Source: Pyrrhosoma nymphula (Eukaryota > Arthropoda > Insecta > Odonata > Coenagrionidae). From it: a DNA stretch of 64,000 nt. This document shows, in pieces, positions 1-11,379 of the stretch. The translations under genes were made by a program, and so were the position numbers. The notes beneath the pieces were generated by a model. It worked only from the letters and a program-made list of their open reading frames with translations, made no database searches and was not told the DNA's origin. The stretch lies in NCBI GenBank assembly GCA_963573305.1, contig OY754334.1, forward strand, positions 91,137,848-91,201,847. Reading direction: 5' to 3'. Within the stretch, counting starts at the first letter, position 1; every line of letters starts with the position of its first letter.

Positions 1-1534
1 TTCTGATGGAGACTGCCGAAGGCGAACCTGTATAGGAAAGAATGGCAATAGTGATGAGCTGGGATGAACTTAAAGCTTACGAAATAAAATGGTGTGTGGT
101 ATGGTCACGATAATGTGTTGGCTATATAAAAAATTATATTTTTCATGCTATTTGTATTTATAAAACCATAATCCTTACTACACCATTTGATTGGTTAGGG
201 TAATCCCGAAGTTAGGTTTCTTGTCCCTTCATTTTGTAAAAGATAGCTAAACGCATCGAGTATATTAGATTTTGCCTCGAGTTATTCGACATGTATATTG
301 TATGAAAATAATTTTGTTATTGAAATCCTCATTCAGCAATAGAAATTTTCATTTGAGTCATGTACCTAAATTACCTAAAACACTGTATTAAATATGGCCC
401 GATGGCTCCAGTATAAATAAAATTCTTACAGAAATCATTTCCCACATCCGTGTATTTCCTTTTCTGAATCATTACGGTACGCTATTACATCAATCAATTC
501 GATGTCCTTAGCATCTGCCTCAGTTTTCAAAGATTTTTTTCAGGTCTTCTCTTTTTCCCGTTATATTTTTCCCTTAATTATTGGGTTAAGGAGCGACTGG
601 GAAACTGAATGAAAAAGCATCCTTCGGTCAAGGGGGTTCAACGATCCCTAATTCAAAAAGAAAAAAGTGTTGGGTCATGGTGGGTGGGTGTGGTGGAGTA
701 TGGGAAGGGTTTGTGCGTGTGGCTTCGAGGGAGGGGTAAAGCATGCAATGGGAGGGAGCAGAGGGGAAAGAAGTTGGGGAGAGAGCTTGCGTTGGAAGAG
801 ATTCTGCCGAATGACCCTTAACTCGTCCTTCAATCCGGCATCTCCTCTACTCCTGCCCCCTATTCGACATATTTTTTCTGTCCCTGTGTTTATAATCCTT
901 TCATTCATTTACCCGAGCGATAATTCGCAGTGAGCGACTCTTCAGAGGTCACCAGTCTCACGAAAGCCGTCCTTGTCGACCTGATCAGGCGTCATCGTCG
1001 ACTACTGAGCCTACGATCATTCTCTCGCATACCGCCTTTGGAATGCTCGCAACAGAACGAGGTGGAGATTTAAAAAAATCGGTTTGAAGGCTAGAAAGTG
1101 ACTTAAAACCCCCTTGATCTGAGTCCTTGATCCACAGAATAAAATATTCCATGTATATTACATTACTTTTATGATGATATCAGTATTTGTGTTTTAATGT
1201 AAAGGAAACAGACATAGGGATGATGCCCCTCATTTTGAATTTCTTCCACTATTTGCATATATATAGTTGTATTCATGTATAAAGTTGATAACTGTCATTT
1301 TATAATATCTTCAAAGTTTTAGGCATCACAATGTGGAATTTCGGTATATTTAATAAAGAAAACAATCTGAAACTTTGAAAATACGAAGTATCCTATTTTT
1401 TCAAAAATCATTGTAGAAGTTATTACATGCAGATTTCTGTACTTATCTAGTATAAGCATGCTTAAAAAAGATTAACATTACATCTTTTTGACTGATTATT
1501 TTATGCTATTAATGCCAAAATTACTTTTTCAATT
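1..1534. other. AT-rich spacer, no gene seen
   Basis: Nothing coding is recognised. Around 610-800 there is a short G-rich tract (GGGTGG and GGGAGG words) in which a 70-residue and an 88-residue ORF arise only because of base composition. The rest is AT-rich sequence with no tRNA-like boxes, no inverted repeats that I could find, and no match to the repeat families seen elsewhere in the window. Confidence 0.6.
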
Positions 1535-1765
1535 GCTGCCGATGCGAAGGCTTTCGCGGCGTGTAGAATGTTAAGACTACATTCTCGGATTACCGCCGCG
1601 TATGTTTCCGATTACTGACATCCGTTTCGCCGTCGTTTCAGCCGGTTTCTTTAGTTAGGCTATAGCACTTCCACCTGAAGACGCCAGCCAAAATGCGGGC
1701 GTAACTTGTCTGTAATCAATAACATCCGCGACGGAATCCCGAGGACTCAGCCTTCATATTCATTC
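1535..1765. repeat. CpG-rich repeat with nested hairpin
   Basis: A GC- and CpG-rich island inside AT-rich DNA. It contains nested complementary arms: CGCGGCG at 1555-1561 with CGCCGCG at 1594-1600, and AGAATGT at 1565-1571 with ACATTCT at 1579-1585. Downstream the phrases CCGTTTCGCCGTC and CCTGAAGACG resemble the 'GTTTCG...CTTCAGG' core shared by the Penelope-type termini at 27.7, 33.5 and 57.9 kb. I infer a repeat of that general kind; the family is not established. Confidence 0.4.
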
Positions 1766-2929
1766 GATAATCTGCAGGTCCAAAATTTTTTCTAATGTCA
1801 ATAAGCCATCCCATATTTAAATAGCGAGTTTTTTCTATTTTATGACAGATCTTAGCCCAGGCTACTTGATACCCTTTATTAAAATATCAATTAGCAGTTT
1901 CGATGAGCTAAAATCGCATCTCTCTGGTATCAGAAAGCTTAACTAAATTTACCAAGGAAGGACTGTCAAAATTAAAATGGCATATCTAAGTTCACAGTTA
2001 TAATCATAAATGGCTAATTCCAAGTTAAAATAACTCTAATCCAAATTCTGTTTGATTTTACTGTGTTTTATTCTGTTGTGACGCATCCTTCTGAACATAT
2101 TACCCAGTGGAATTGGAAACAAATATCTGCTATTGTCTTGACCATTCAAATTAGCATAGGTACAGCGATGCACATGACGTATTCGAACATATCCCTGCCG
2201 TCGATCAACATCTCTGTTCATTTGATTTAATATTATTCAGTTTTATAATCAACTATATCACATTTTAGCGAAGGCGCATCACTTTACTATGACCACATGT
2301 TTCCGGAAGAGACCTTTTATTCGTCATTCAGAAGCATAGCAGAGCTCTTACGTGCATTTATATGAGTAACCTTAATAGAAACTTACAGATCTGACAGGCA
2401 GATGGGTAAGAATCATTGATTGAACTCTTCTGCTTTTTCTACATGTACATCCACATCTGCGTACCAGCATGCCAGTCACTAAAAGGGCGTGTGACAGGGA
2501 ATGTTGGAACGCTTGCCATGAAAAATGGAAACTATAGGAAAGCGAATGACGTTGGGCAAGGGAGGAGAAGTGAGTTGAGGTGAATGAGTGTCTCGCTGTG
2601 TTGCTGTAAAATTAGTACTCATATAGTCCCTGTAAAATATTTTTCTGCCAGTTATATTGCGTATCTCTCTTATATTATCACTTTTGTCTCTTCTATAGAC
2701 GTACAGTGGGGAAAAATTTGGATTGCCCTTTGTATCATTCTGGAACATATGTGATCTGAAATTTATAGTACCTTAAAGTCTTTTCTGTAATATATGTGTC
2801 AATAATAGCTTTTTCCACATTGTTTCAAATGGTTGTGTAACATATTATGTTCTCTGGCGATGGTTTTTAAGGAAATTCTCGGCTTTTGCATTCTGTCTAG
2901 TTCCGCATAAAGTCTTTCTGTAGATGGCA
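1766..2929. other. AT-rich spacer with one short dispersed repeat
   Basis: No gene is seen. Around 2440-2515 the sequence with CTACATGTACATCCACATC followed by GTGTGACAGGGAATG resembles 52190-52255 (ATATCTACATACTACCCTGC and GTGTGGCAGGGAATGCTAGAAC), so this is a short dispersed repeat present at least twice here. ORFs on the minus strand at 2036-2221 and 2479-2748 have no recognisable motif. Confidence 0.45.
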
Positions 2930-3310
2930 TCTAGTTTTATAGGTGTAGGTGTGAATTAGGGTGTGGAGGATGAACTGGGAGGAGAGGAAAACAAACAAAG
3001 AAGGTTTAGATATGGTAGGAGAGGAAATGACGCTAATAAGAGAAATTCGAAGATGGGATTAAAAATAGCCAGAGGACATGCCCAGCGGCAACGGCTTATT
3101 TAAGATGGTGATGCAGGGGAGAATTTTGGGTGAATGGGGAAAAGGAAGGTAAAAAAACGGGAATTTATGGAGGTTTCATGTGAAGGAAAAGCGTAAGAAG
3201 AGTTTAATATTATTGCAATGGCATCATCAGCAAAGACTATGCGATTGGAGAAATTGTGGGCAAGACTGTACATTGAAAAAGTGTGCAAGGACCTATGCAT
3301 TCAATCGATA
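2930..3310 (+). pseudogene. LINE reverse-transcriptase tail, degenerate
   Basis: Translation with frameshifts gives the C-terminal tail typical of arthropod non-LTR retrotransposon ORF2: a piece like VWRMNWEERKTNKEGLDMVG, then EEMTLIREIRRW, then GNGLFKMVMQGRILGEWGKG. The full family reads roughly 'W+RRM-K-+WT-R-TNEEVL--VGEER-L---IRRRQ-RW-GH-LR-DGLLK-VIEGR--GKRGRGRK'. This copy lies past the catalytic palm, so it is only the 3' part of the element, and it is broken by stops and frameshifts. The same family occurs at 5.7, 8.1, 27.9, 39.5, 48.9 and 57.8 kb. Exact ends are uncertain. Confidence 0.7.
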
Positions 3311-3375
3311 GACGACGTGCAGTGGTGATGTTTCCAATAGTTGACGGTTTACCAAGAATGCAGAACTCTATTTAA

Positions 3376-3665
3376 CCGCGATCAATAATAATAATTTTAT
3401 CTTTATTTGGGCAAATTTTAGGATTATTAAGTGGTTTCTTACAATTAACTCATTTCAACATACAAACATCCATGCCAATAATAATTTTATCTTCATTTGG
3501 GCAAACTTTAGGTCTATTAGTGTTTCCTTACAATTAACTCATTTCAACTTACAAACATCCATGCCCAAGATGAGGAAAAACCCTCCCAGGGGTGACTCAA
3601 ACCAGCGACCTAAGCATCGGCAAAAGAGGACTTTACCCCACCGCCACCGAGGCCGGCAAGTAATA
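3376..3665 (-). repeat. tRNA-derived SINE with duplicated tail
   Basis: On the minus strand the head reads GGCCGGTGGCGGTGGGGTAAAGTCC, followed by a polymerase III B-box-like GGTTTGAGTCACCCC. The same head occurs at 14155-14320. The tail is present twice in tandem: an approximately 90-bp unit containing ATTTGGGCAAA and CTTACAATTAACTCATTTCAAC at about 3385-3472 and again at about 3477-3566. The tandem tail copies differ by a few substitutions and small indels. Confidence 0.65.
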
Positions 3666-3769
3666 CAAATTATATCTCGAATATTTTAGGAACATTTCCC
3701 TGGTAAATGATTCTCGAAACGTCGCCATGCTCTTGAATAAAATCTCCACTCATACTTCGCACAAGCCGT

Positions 3770-4510
3770 TCATCTCATACTCTCCATCGAGGAGAGCCGA
3801 CGAGAATGGCAGCGGGCGGGGAGAAATGTTTTTCGGAGATGACTTCTGAAAAAAGTCTGCCCATGAAAAAAAAATACATGCCGGGTAAAGAAGAGTGGTC
3901 TTGCGAAGGAGTTAGGTTTTGCGGATTTCGCATGATGGGTTCTGGGGTCGACGAGAGCGGATCCGGGCGCATCGGAGACGGGTGGGAAGGCGAAACGGCT
4001 TCGTATTTTTATATCCACAATGAAAGCGGGGTTTGGTTTGCCAGGGTGAGTGCTTAGTGTTATTTTTTTGAGGGTGGAGGAGTGTGGAGGGGTTTGCGTA
4101 TGCACCGTGAGGGCGGAGAAGGGGTCGGGAGTCATTAAGGCAAGCCCCGGCGTCCGTGTTGTCGCCGGTGGCGGCGGCGTCCTTGTTCGTTGGGGAGTAG
4201 AGTTTTTTTTATCCTTTCATCGAGGAGTTTGCCGCAAAGGAGAGAGGGTATGTGGGTGGCGAAGGGGTGTGCTGCCGGGGATAGTAGTCGGGTCCTTAAA
4301 AAAAGGATCTGAAAGAAAAAAAGAGGTTTCATCCAGGGAAGGGTATATGAAGGGGGTCGGTTTGAAAGCGACGCGGGGAAGGAACTTAAAGCGAGGATGA
4401 ATAAGGGCTCATCCCTGTTCCGAACGTTTTTCTCTTTCTCAAGGAGCCTCTTCCATCTTTTAACCCTCACTCTTTCGTCCAACCCCCAACCTCCCCCCCC
4501 CGTCATCTCA
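3770..4510. other. GC-rich G/A-skewed island
   Basis: A block of about 740 bases with much higher GC than its surroundings and a shift from purine-rich (about 3800-4400) to pyrimidine-rich (about 4420-4510) on the plus strand. Overlapping ORFs of 83-123 residues appear on both strands at once, which is what biased composition produces. No domain, promoter motif or repeat family is recognised. Confidence 0.5.
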
Positions 4511-5735
4511 TCATGCGGATATCAGACAAAAATAAAAAAAATCCTTTTCCCACCTTTGTAAATATCTTACCCTCGCCGATGTCGCTCCTTTCAGAGCCCT
4601 CAGCCTCTCTCACTCATTATGTAGGTATGTTTTTCATTTTGACGATAGAAGCGATACAAAGGATTTATATAGTTTTGAGTGAGGGAACCAAGTACTCCAA
4701 TGTTCCTTCGATCTGAGACTCTACTTCCGTCCTGTGATACAAGGAGTTCATTCGGAGTGACAGAAATGTGTCCATCTTGCCGGCGTACGTTTTCTGGAGT
4801 TAGAGCGTCAGTATTTCAATTTTTTTCGAACACAAGTATCGAATAATGAAATTTGGTATTTCAACTTTTCCGATCATGAATATCACATCATGTTTAACAA
4901 ACCGTGACTCATGCACTGACTGATTGACATGCAATTAATGGGATGGAATCAATTAAAACTTTAAGCTCGGATATCCAGACAGTTGTGAATATCATGGAAA
5001 TCCGTCGCAGGAAACCTATAGAACCCGTCTCTTTAAGTTTCACTGGTGGTGTGTACGTATTATGCCCCGATGTATAGATTGTAAAGAGAGTCAGGAATGG
5101 CAAGCTGTAACAACGCTTAGAAGCGATGTGAGGAAAGAATTGCTACTGATCAACAAATAAAATTTAACAAAGTACAGTTCCAGTTGTTTCATTTCAGCGT
5201 CCAGGGTAGACGTTGAGTAGGAGCAAACGTCTTGGAAGGCTAGCACACGAGATAATTTGCAGCATCAGAGATGGGAGAACAGTTTATTTGGGATGGTCTT
5301 CCTATGGAACGAAGTGACGATGAAGATAAATCCCGCATGGAACAAAATTTACTAAGTATCACCCTCTCTTCCAATGGAATGATAAGCGTGGAGAAAGCCA
5401 CGCATAGATGTTGCATTCTTGGATTAAACATGGTGGATGAATGCGTATAACACGAATATAAAACTTGAGGAGACTTTTTGTTGAAGATGGCCGTTTTTCT
5501 ATCCATATAAAACCTCCAGAAAAGCCCTCAATTAGGGCCACCCAAAAATAATGCGTTAAAAAGCTCCAGCAAAGTGCATAGCTTATTTTTTAAGGCCAAC
5601 TTAAATAATAACTAGTTTGCTTTTTGGTATGCACCTAGCGGCCGGGCAAACGTGCAATGTCCTGATTTGAGATGGAACAGGTGCCTGCATGCCTGGTGTG
5701 GAATCACCCCGTGCCACACACCCTAGTGGTTGCTT
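4511..5735. other. Spacer, nothing recognised
   Basis: No gene, RNA or repeat family is seen. Short ORFs here (up to 88 residues) lack recognisable motifs and overlap on both strands. Confidence 0.55.
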
Positions 5736-6130
5736 TCATGGTACTTCGTAGATGTATAGTAAAACGAAAATTAAAAGCATCATGTGAAGAGTAGCATTGT
5801 ATGAATCAGAAATTTGATATTTGCTGGACGAGGGTAAGCGTAGACTGGAGGCTTTGCAGTTGCGGACTTCGAGGAGAATGGAGAGGATATGCCGAGTGGC
5901 GTGGAAGATTAAAGAGTGAGTAGTATTACATATGACAGGGAATAAAATATAACTGCAGACGGAGTTCCGGAGAATACAGCAAAAGTGGATCGCGAACGTA
6001 CCGAGAGGAAACGGCATGTCGACGACAGTGATCATATGGGAAAATGTGGCATGAGCACGGGAGTGAAAGGAAGAGTACGGAAGAAGTAAGTAGTGGCATA
6101 AAACACGAGAAGCTTTTGAGGGAATTGGAA
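5736..6130 (+). pseudogene. LINE reverse-transcriptase tail, degenerate
   Basis: Same family as 2930-3310. Readable pieces in order are KRKLIKASCEE, LLDEGKRRLEALQLRTSRRM, ERICRVAWKIKE and FRRIQQKWIANVPRGNGM followed by a VIIWENV stretch that matches the family's 'VIEGRM'. Stops and frameshifts separate them. The order and spacing of these blocks match the other copies, so this is a dead 3' fragment of a non-LTR retrotransposon. Confidence 0.7.
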
Positions 6131-6244
6131 AACCAAGGTGGCGAGGTCATTTTTCACGGGGAAGTTAATAGAATCAGTGCAGTGGATTAAATTGCATGCG
6201 GGACTGTCACAAAACTGACCATTTACATCATCAGCAGTCATCAG

Positions 6245-6640
6245 TCCAAATATTGGTTTGCGGAAGCTCTCCACTCCACTCTCCTTTCAGCTAAACACTT
6301 CATTCCTACTAAGTTCTTTACTTTTACGTCCTTCATTATTTGTCGGAAGTATACCATTTTTGTTCTTCATTTGTAATTTTTTACAGCCATTTCCCCTCAA
6401 TTATTGTTTTCAATGGGCTATTGTGTCGCGAAATGTGTCCATTAAGTTTGTATCTCCTTCTTCGCAGGGTTTTCATTATTCTTCTTTTCTCTACCACTCT
6501 TCGTCGGACTTCTTCGTTAGTGATCCTCACCGTCCACTTCATCTTCATTATTCTTCGGTAATACCACTTCTCCATTGCCTCCTATCTCTTTTGCTCGGCA
6601 GGTGTTATTGTCCAGGCTTCACTGTCATATGACAGCATAC
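6245..6640 (-). pseudogene. LINE reverse-transcriptase tail, second family
   Basis: On the minus strand: SYDSEAWTITPAEQKR, then EAMEKWYYRRIMKMKWTVRI, then TNEEVRRRVVEKRRIMKTLR, then LNGHISRHNSPLKTIIEGKW. This is the 'GSEAWT...LEAMEMW-YRR+L-+-W---+TNEEV' pattern of a LINE lineage related to, but distinct from, the family at 8.1 kb. The ORF of 64 residues at 6381-6575 is the longest uninterrupted piece; a stop splits it from the SEAWT block. The copy at 50235-50480 is probably the same lineage. Confidence 0.75.
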
Positions 6641-8093
6641 TCAATTGATCAATACCAAATTATGGATTCATATTAAAATGTGCATACATCGGCGAACGTA
6701 TGTGTGTCACAGACTCAGGCCGTCTCTTGCACCTCGAAGTCTATCAGGCGTGCGGAAAACTTCCCGACTCGGCCGACTTCCACTCCGGAGCAAACAACGG
6801 GCAGGGATAGGAGGGAGAGAGGATCGACTGCAGAGGGGAGGGGAGATATATACACGAGGCACTCACAAAGGGGTTGGGAACACTCTCGGGGGCATTTGGA
6901 GCCGTATTTGAGGCCGACAAACGCCGGCCCACAATCCTCTGCGACCGCCCCAAGTCCCGCCTCCCATCGGATCCTCTCCTTCCCCACATGAGGTACCCAC
7001 CCATCTATGCACACATGTGTGACCCTCTGCCACCACCCCTCCCATAAAACCCTCTTCTCTCATCCTTGTGGCCTCGTTTGTGGTTTCTTCTCTCCCTTTG
7101 CTCAAATGCCAGCCTTTCTTCATACTCCTTGCCCACAACCCGAGCGCTTGGTCATGGTAGCAGCCATTAAAGTGCTTCCAGAGTTATCAGTGTTGCCTCG
7201 CTTTAAACCGATTTGGGAGTATGGGGCACTGGTTTAGCAGGGAAGTTGAAGACTTGAAGAACATATTTATCTTGAATTTTGGAAAAGATTGAAATTGAAG
7301 GTTTCCATGCATTCCGTCATAAATCTTTCTCTTCTCTTTTTTCTTTCGGTTAACGCGCTGTCTTATGGTGTAATGATCGGTTAAGATCTTTGGAACAGTG
7401 TCCCTTTTGAGAACTTTCGTTCACATCGATTTTATCTCAGTGATCCTAAAAAAATCCCGTAAAAATCTTCTACCCTGACCTCATTACATCATGTCAGTTC
7501 TTTCTCCCATTATCATGCAGCGAAAGAAAAAGAATCATCACAGAAACTAACAATTAGAAGATATAGGTAAGACACTTTCGCATACGTCAGTATTTAAGTA
7601 TTAGATGTTTTCGACCTATGCACATGTAAAATAATGACACACAAACATACTTGTTATTATTTGTTTATGTAATTAAATAATAATATAATCAAATAATTAT
7701 GACAATTACCAATAAATATTTGACGTTTAATGTACATACATTCGCTAGTCCTTATGTGTTGATAATAAGGCTAAAAGAGTATTCATACATAAAAATTGCT
7801 ATAGCGTTTGGCATAAATGTAGCAAGTAGTGAAGGGGCTATCCGTGTCGAAAATTCAATTAGAAAGTTGTTGAATCTATTCTTCTAAAATCATTTAGTTT
7901 GACATACAGAGAAAGAAAAAGGGAAAAATGCTCAATTTAATTTTGTGTTAAGGATGACGTTTACTTCATCGATTTATCATTTTAAAAATTTGAGGGTGCG
8001 CCGAGGAAATGGAACGATATACATTCATTCATTAGAGTAACCTACGGGTTAGCGGTAGGTTATGATGAAAGTCAGAGAATATCCAACGCACTC
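6641..8093. other. Spacer: GC-richer part to about 7240, then AT-rich
   Basis: Between about 6700 and 7150 the sequence is GC-rich and gives six overlapping ORFs on both strands with no recognisable domain. From 7240 on it is AT-rich with nothing recognisable, including a 62-residue ORF at 7699-7887 that looks like chance. Confidence 0.55.
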
Positions 8094-9040
8094 TTACACG
8101 TGCCGTGCCCTATCTAACTCTAGTATTTCTTTCTTCATCTCAGCATAAGTCCTACCTTTCTTCATCCCGTCCGTAGAACCTAATGCTTTCCTTTCCCTTC
8201 CCCGCTTACCCAACATCCTTCCCTCTATCACGACCTTCAGCAAACCATCGCCCCTCATTACCGCTTCCAGCAACCTACCCTGCATTCCCCTAATCTCATC
8301 CGAAAGTTTCCTCTCCTCACACACTATGTCAAGCACTTACTCATTTCTCATCCTTTCCGTCCAACGCACCTTCTCCATCCTCCTTCACACCCACATCTCG
8401 AAAGCCTTCAGCCTATATTTACCTTTCTTTCTCAAGGTCTACGTTTCTGCCCCATACAACGCCACACTCCATATCAAGCTCTTCTCCAGCCTCCTTACTT
8501 CAGGTCCCCGTCATCAGCTCCATTCCATTATTGAACGCTTCATTCGCTAGCGCTATTCTCCTCCTAATGTCTTTGCTACTATGCTAATGTCCAAGATGGC
8601 CGGTCACTGCACGTGGGCGTTAGATGAACATATTGTTATATGTTTTCTCCCTTTAAAACAGAATAGTCACACATTTTAACGAATGGTAACCAGAAATATT
8701 ATACTCTACCTTTTATGGAGCGGATAAAACACAGTACTTGAATGATATTTTAAAGCAGCTAAAAATGAATAGATGACCGCTAAACTCTTGCAGCCAAACA
8801 GGCGCCTTCCAACTGACCGACACACACCGACAGTAGAGCAATCTTGTGGCCTTCCTTGAAAATACTACTATCGGGGCATCTCTACCGGTGGGGCGTCTCA
8901 CTCGGACTTACCTTATGTCCTGTTTCTTCTAGCGTTCTACCCAAGTAATTAAATTGTTCTACTTGCTCCAGTTTGTGACTTCCTACTCTAATCACCAGCC
9001 TCGCTTTCTTTGTCCTAGATTTACAGCATATTCATGGTTG
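8094..9040 (-). pseudogene. LINE reverse-transcriptase C-terminal part, interrupted
   Basis: Reading the minus strand from 9040 down gives TKKARLVIRVGSHKLEQVEQ, then FNYLGRTLEETGHK, the conserved region just after the reverse-transcriptase palm (thumb start 'NYLG'). After an inserted block at 8593-8911 it resumes with KDIRRRIALANEAFNN, SLIWSVALYGAET, KAFEMWV, MEKVRWTERMRNE and the tail GDGLLKVVIEGRMLGKRGRE, then GMKKGRTYAEMKKE. This is the most complete copy of the main LINE family in the window. The tail ORF at 8094-8336 is 80 residues long; the rest carries stops. No endonuclease domain is present here. Confidence 0.8.
8593..8911. mobile_element. 319-bp insertion in the LINE, with 9-bp target duplication
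   Basis: The LINE reading frame stops at 8912 and resumes below 8593. The block between is flanked by CTAATGTCC (8584-8592) and CTTATGTCC (8912-8920), an 8-of-9 match. Joining the flanks restores the LINE protein order. The insert has no ORF that I recognise, and I did not see clear terminal inverted repeats, so its class is unknown. Confidence 0.55.
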
Positions 9041-9540
9041 ATTATTTCATTGAAGGTACCTCTTAAGTAATTAACTATGGGGTCAATTTTCAAATTCCGG
9101 TGGTATCTGTGAAATGAATGTGATGTAAGAATTTTTGCCTCATTTCATAAGGATTTTTTGTAAAATATTCTAAGCCTTAAAATTTAAAGCCGTGCTATTT
9201 CCCATATGTGAGCCTGTAGCATGTGAAAAAGTTGTTTCCACCCAACACTTGCCATCAGAGAAAAGAGAGAACCAGGTTTGAATAAACTGCATATATCTTC
9301 GCGCTCTCTCCTCATTCCTCGGAGAATGAATGGAAAATGAAGTGAGGTAGAACGTGGAAAGGGCTCGGTAATTCGTATTGTTACCAGACCCAGCGGCGAT
9401 GTTGCCCATGCGACCCACGCTAAATATTCGGAGAAGGCCCTCACTCTTCGAAAATCGTTTCCCATCCCTTTTCCTTAATATAAATGGTAAATCCCATCCA
9501 GGATGATTCCTCGTAAGGCAGATGGGGTGGGTCGCAATAC
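9041..9540. other. Spacer, nothing recognised
   Basis: AT-rich to mixed sequence without recognisable coding or repeat signal. Confidence 0.55.
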
Positions 9541-10250
9541 GGATGAGGATTTAATCGAGTTTTGCTAAGTGGAGACGTGGGGCGGTGTGGGGGTGGGGGC
9601 TATAGGGGGAGGTTTGAGGGAACGCACACAGCGTGCGCGCTCGCAAATCGGAGAGTTCGACTGGATGGCCCTTGCAAACATTTGGCCTCCTCCCCCTTCG
9701 CCCCATCCCGGCGAAGGCGCACGTAGCAGCCGCCGGAGAATACTGTCCTCCCTCCCTCCATCCCAGAAACCCATGTCCCTCTTTTCCTTCCTTTCCCTCA
9801 GGGGCTTCCCTTTTACCATCCCTCCAGGGAGCCCTGCCTGTCTCCCCTCTTTTTCTCCCACATGCCTTTTTATTTCTTCTTCCTCCTCCCTTCCTCCGCG
9901 GCAAACTGCCTCTTAATGACGTCCTTATTTGGATACAGACAAACTTAGGCACAAGGCTTTCACTCGCTTTCGCTGCCCGCTTAATTATCCCGAGGGCGTT
10001 CATTACCATTGCCAACTCGCAACAGTCTTCTTTCTCCCCGGATCAAGTTTCTCTGTATCTCTCGTCGGAGTCGGAAAGTTGGGAAGCCTCACTTCTTGGC
10101 CGGATGGGGAGTTGGGGGGGAGGGGGGGTAGGAGTTCTTCTCTGTTTATATCCCCGGGGCCCGCGTAATGCAACACCCGCCCGACGCCTGGGGAACGGAG
10201 TAAGAGAGGAATGGGGAAAAAGTGAGAATAGTAATGCGTGAGGAGGAGCA
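9541..10250. other. GC-rich, C/T-rich island
   Basis: A strongly pyrimidine-rich plus strand (runs of CCCTCC and TCCCTT) from about 9680 to 9900, bounded by G-rich segments at 9570-9620 and 10100-10140. ORFs up to 202 residues occur in four frames on both strands and are dominated by Pro, Ser and Leu or by Gly and Arg, as expected of biased composition. I see no protein domain. Confidence 0.5.
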
Positions 10251-11194
10251 AAACATGAAACGATCTGAGTTCGCAAACTTTTTTTCGGTTATGGAAATCC
10301 ATAATCGTGGAAAATTAATTTATGGAGTTAAAATCTGTGGAAGGAAACATTCCTCTGGAATAAAGTCAACGTAATATCTTTGCTGAAAACATAACAAAAA
10401 CGCTGTACTCGAACTCTCAGTTGCATCCCTTAAAAATCCATTAAAATTCAGTCATCTGTCATGAAACAATATTGAAATAAAATCTCAGAAATTGATTTGA
10501 TCTGTCGACGAAGACACACCAAAATACATTCTGATAGGCCAAGAGTGACCTACGAGCCTAACTTTCCTCCATGAGACGATGTTGCCGAGAAAAAATAGTA
10601 AAGTATAATGAATTTTAGATTAAAGGGGTTTAGAATAGGGCCCACTCATTACTCTTTACGGAAAGGGAAGATGCCTCCTTTTTGCAATCACTGCAGTTGC
10701 CAACTCACAGTTATGCACACCTTACAATGCCCTAATAACTATTAAGACAATATACAAGTGGATCCACTGGAAATATTCATGGAGACAATCCCAAATGGAT
10801 TAATTTTATAGTAAAATTTCCAAATAAAGCTTGAATATTAATTCATATTGGTAAATGTAGATTTTTAATACATAACTATTTTCTGATTCGCTACTTAGTT
10901 TTTAATCTGCTATGGACGACTATTTAAAATATAAAGAAGTATTGTTAATACTTGAATTAATAAGTTATATTTTATGGGGTGCAAATGACCACGGCTGTCG
11001 ATGAATCTTCAAAACCCCAATTTTTCTAAATTAAGTGGTGTAATGGCTATTTATGACAATCCCTGGAGTTTAATTTTTACGGTAATTTAACAATAATCAT
11101 CTCCGTTTTCTTCATTGATTAGCGTTTTCCATTCCTCTCAAATCTAATATTCACTATGGTATCTTTTATCTATTTTGCAGGTTTTTATGACGAG
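10251..11194. other. AT-rich spacer, nothing recognised
   Basis: No ORF of note, no repeats recognised. Confidence 0.55.
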
Positions 11195-11345
11195 TTGGAC
11201 TTTGGCGCTCGTGGTAATGTCTTCAAGGGAGAGAGCTGCGGTAGACAAGCTGGTAATGCCCCAACTTTGCCGATGGGTCGAATCCCGCCTCGGGTATAGA
11301 TTTCGAGCTGATTTAAAGCCTGATGGGGCTGCATGACCTATGAAG
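11195..11345 (+). repeat. Possible tRNA-derived SINE fragment
   Basis: An A-box-like GCGCTCGTGGTAATG is followed about 85 bases later by a B-box-like GGGTCGAATCCCGCC. The distance is longer than in a tRNA, and no cloverleaf forms, so this is at best a SINE remnant. Confidence 0.4.
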
Positions 11346-11379
11346 CTGGAACACATAAAAAAGTAATTTTAATTTCTTT

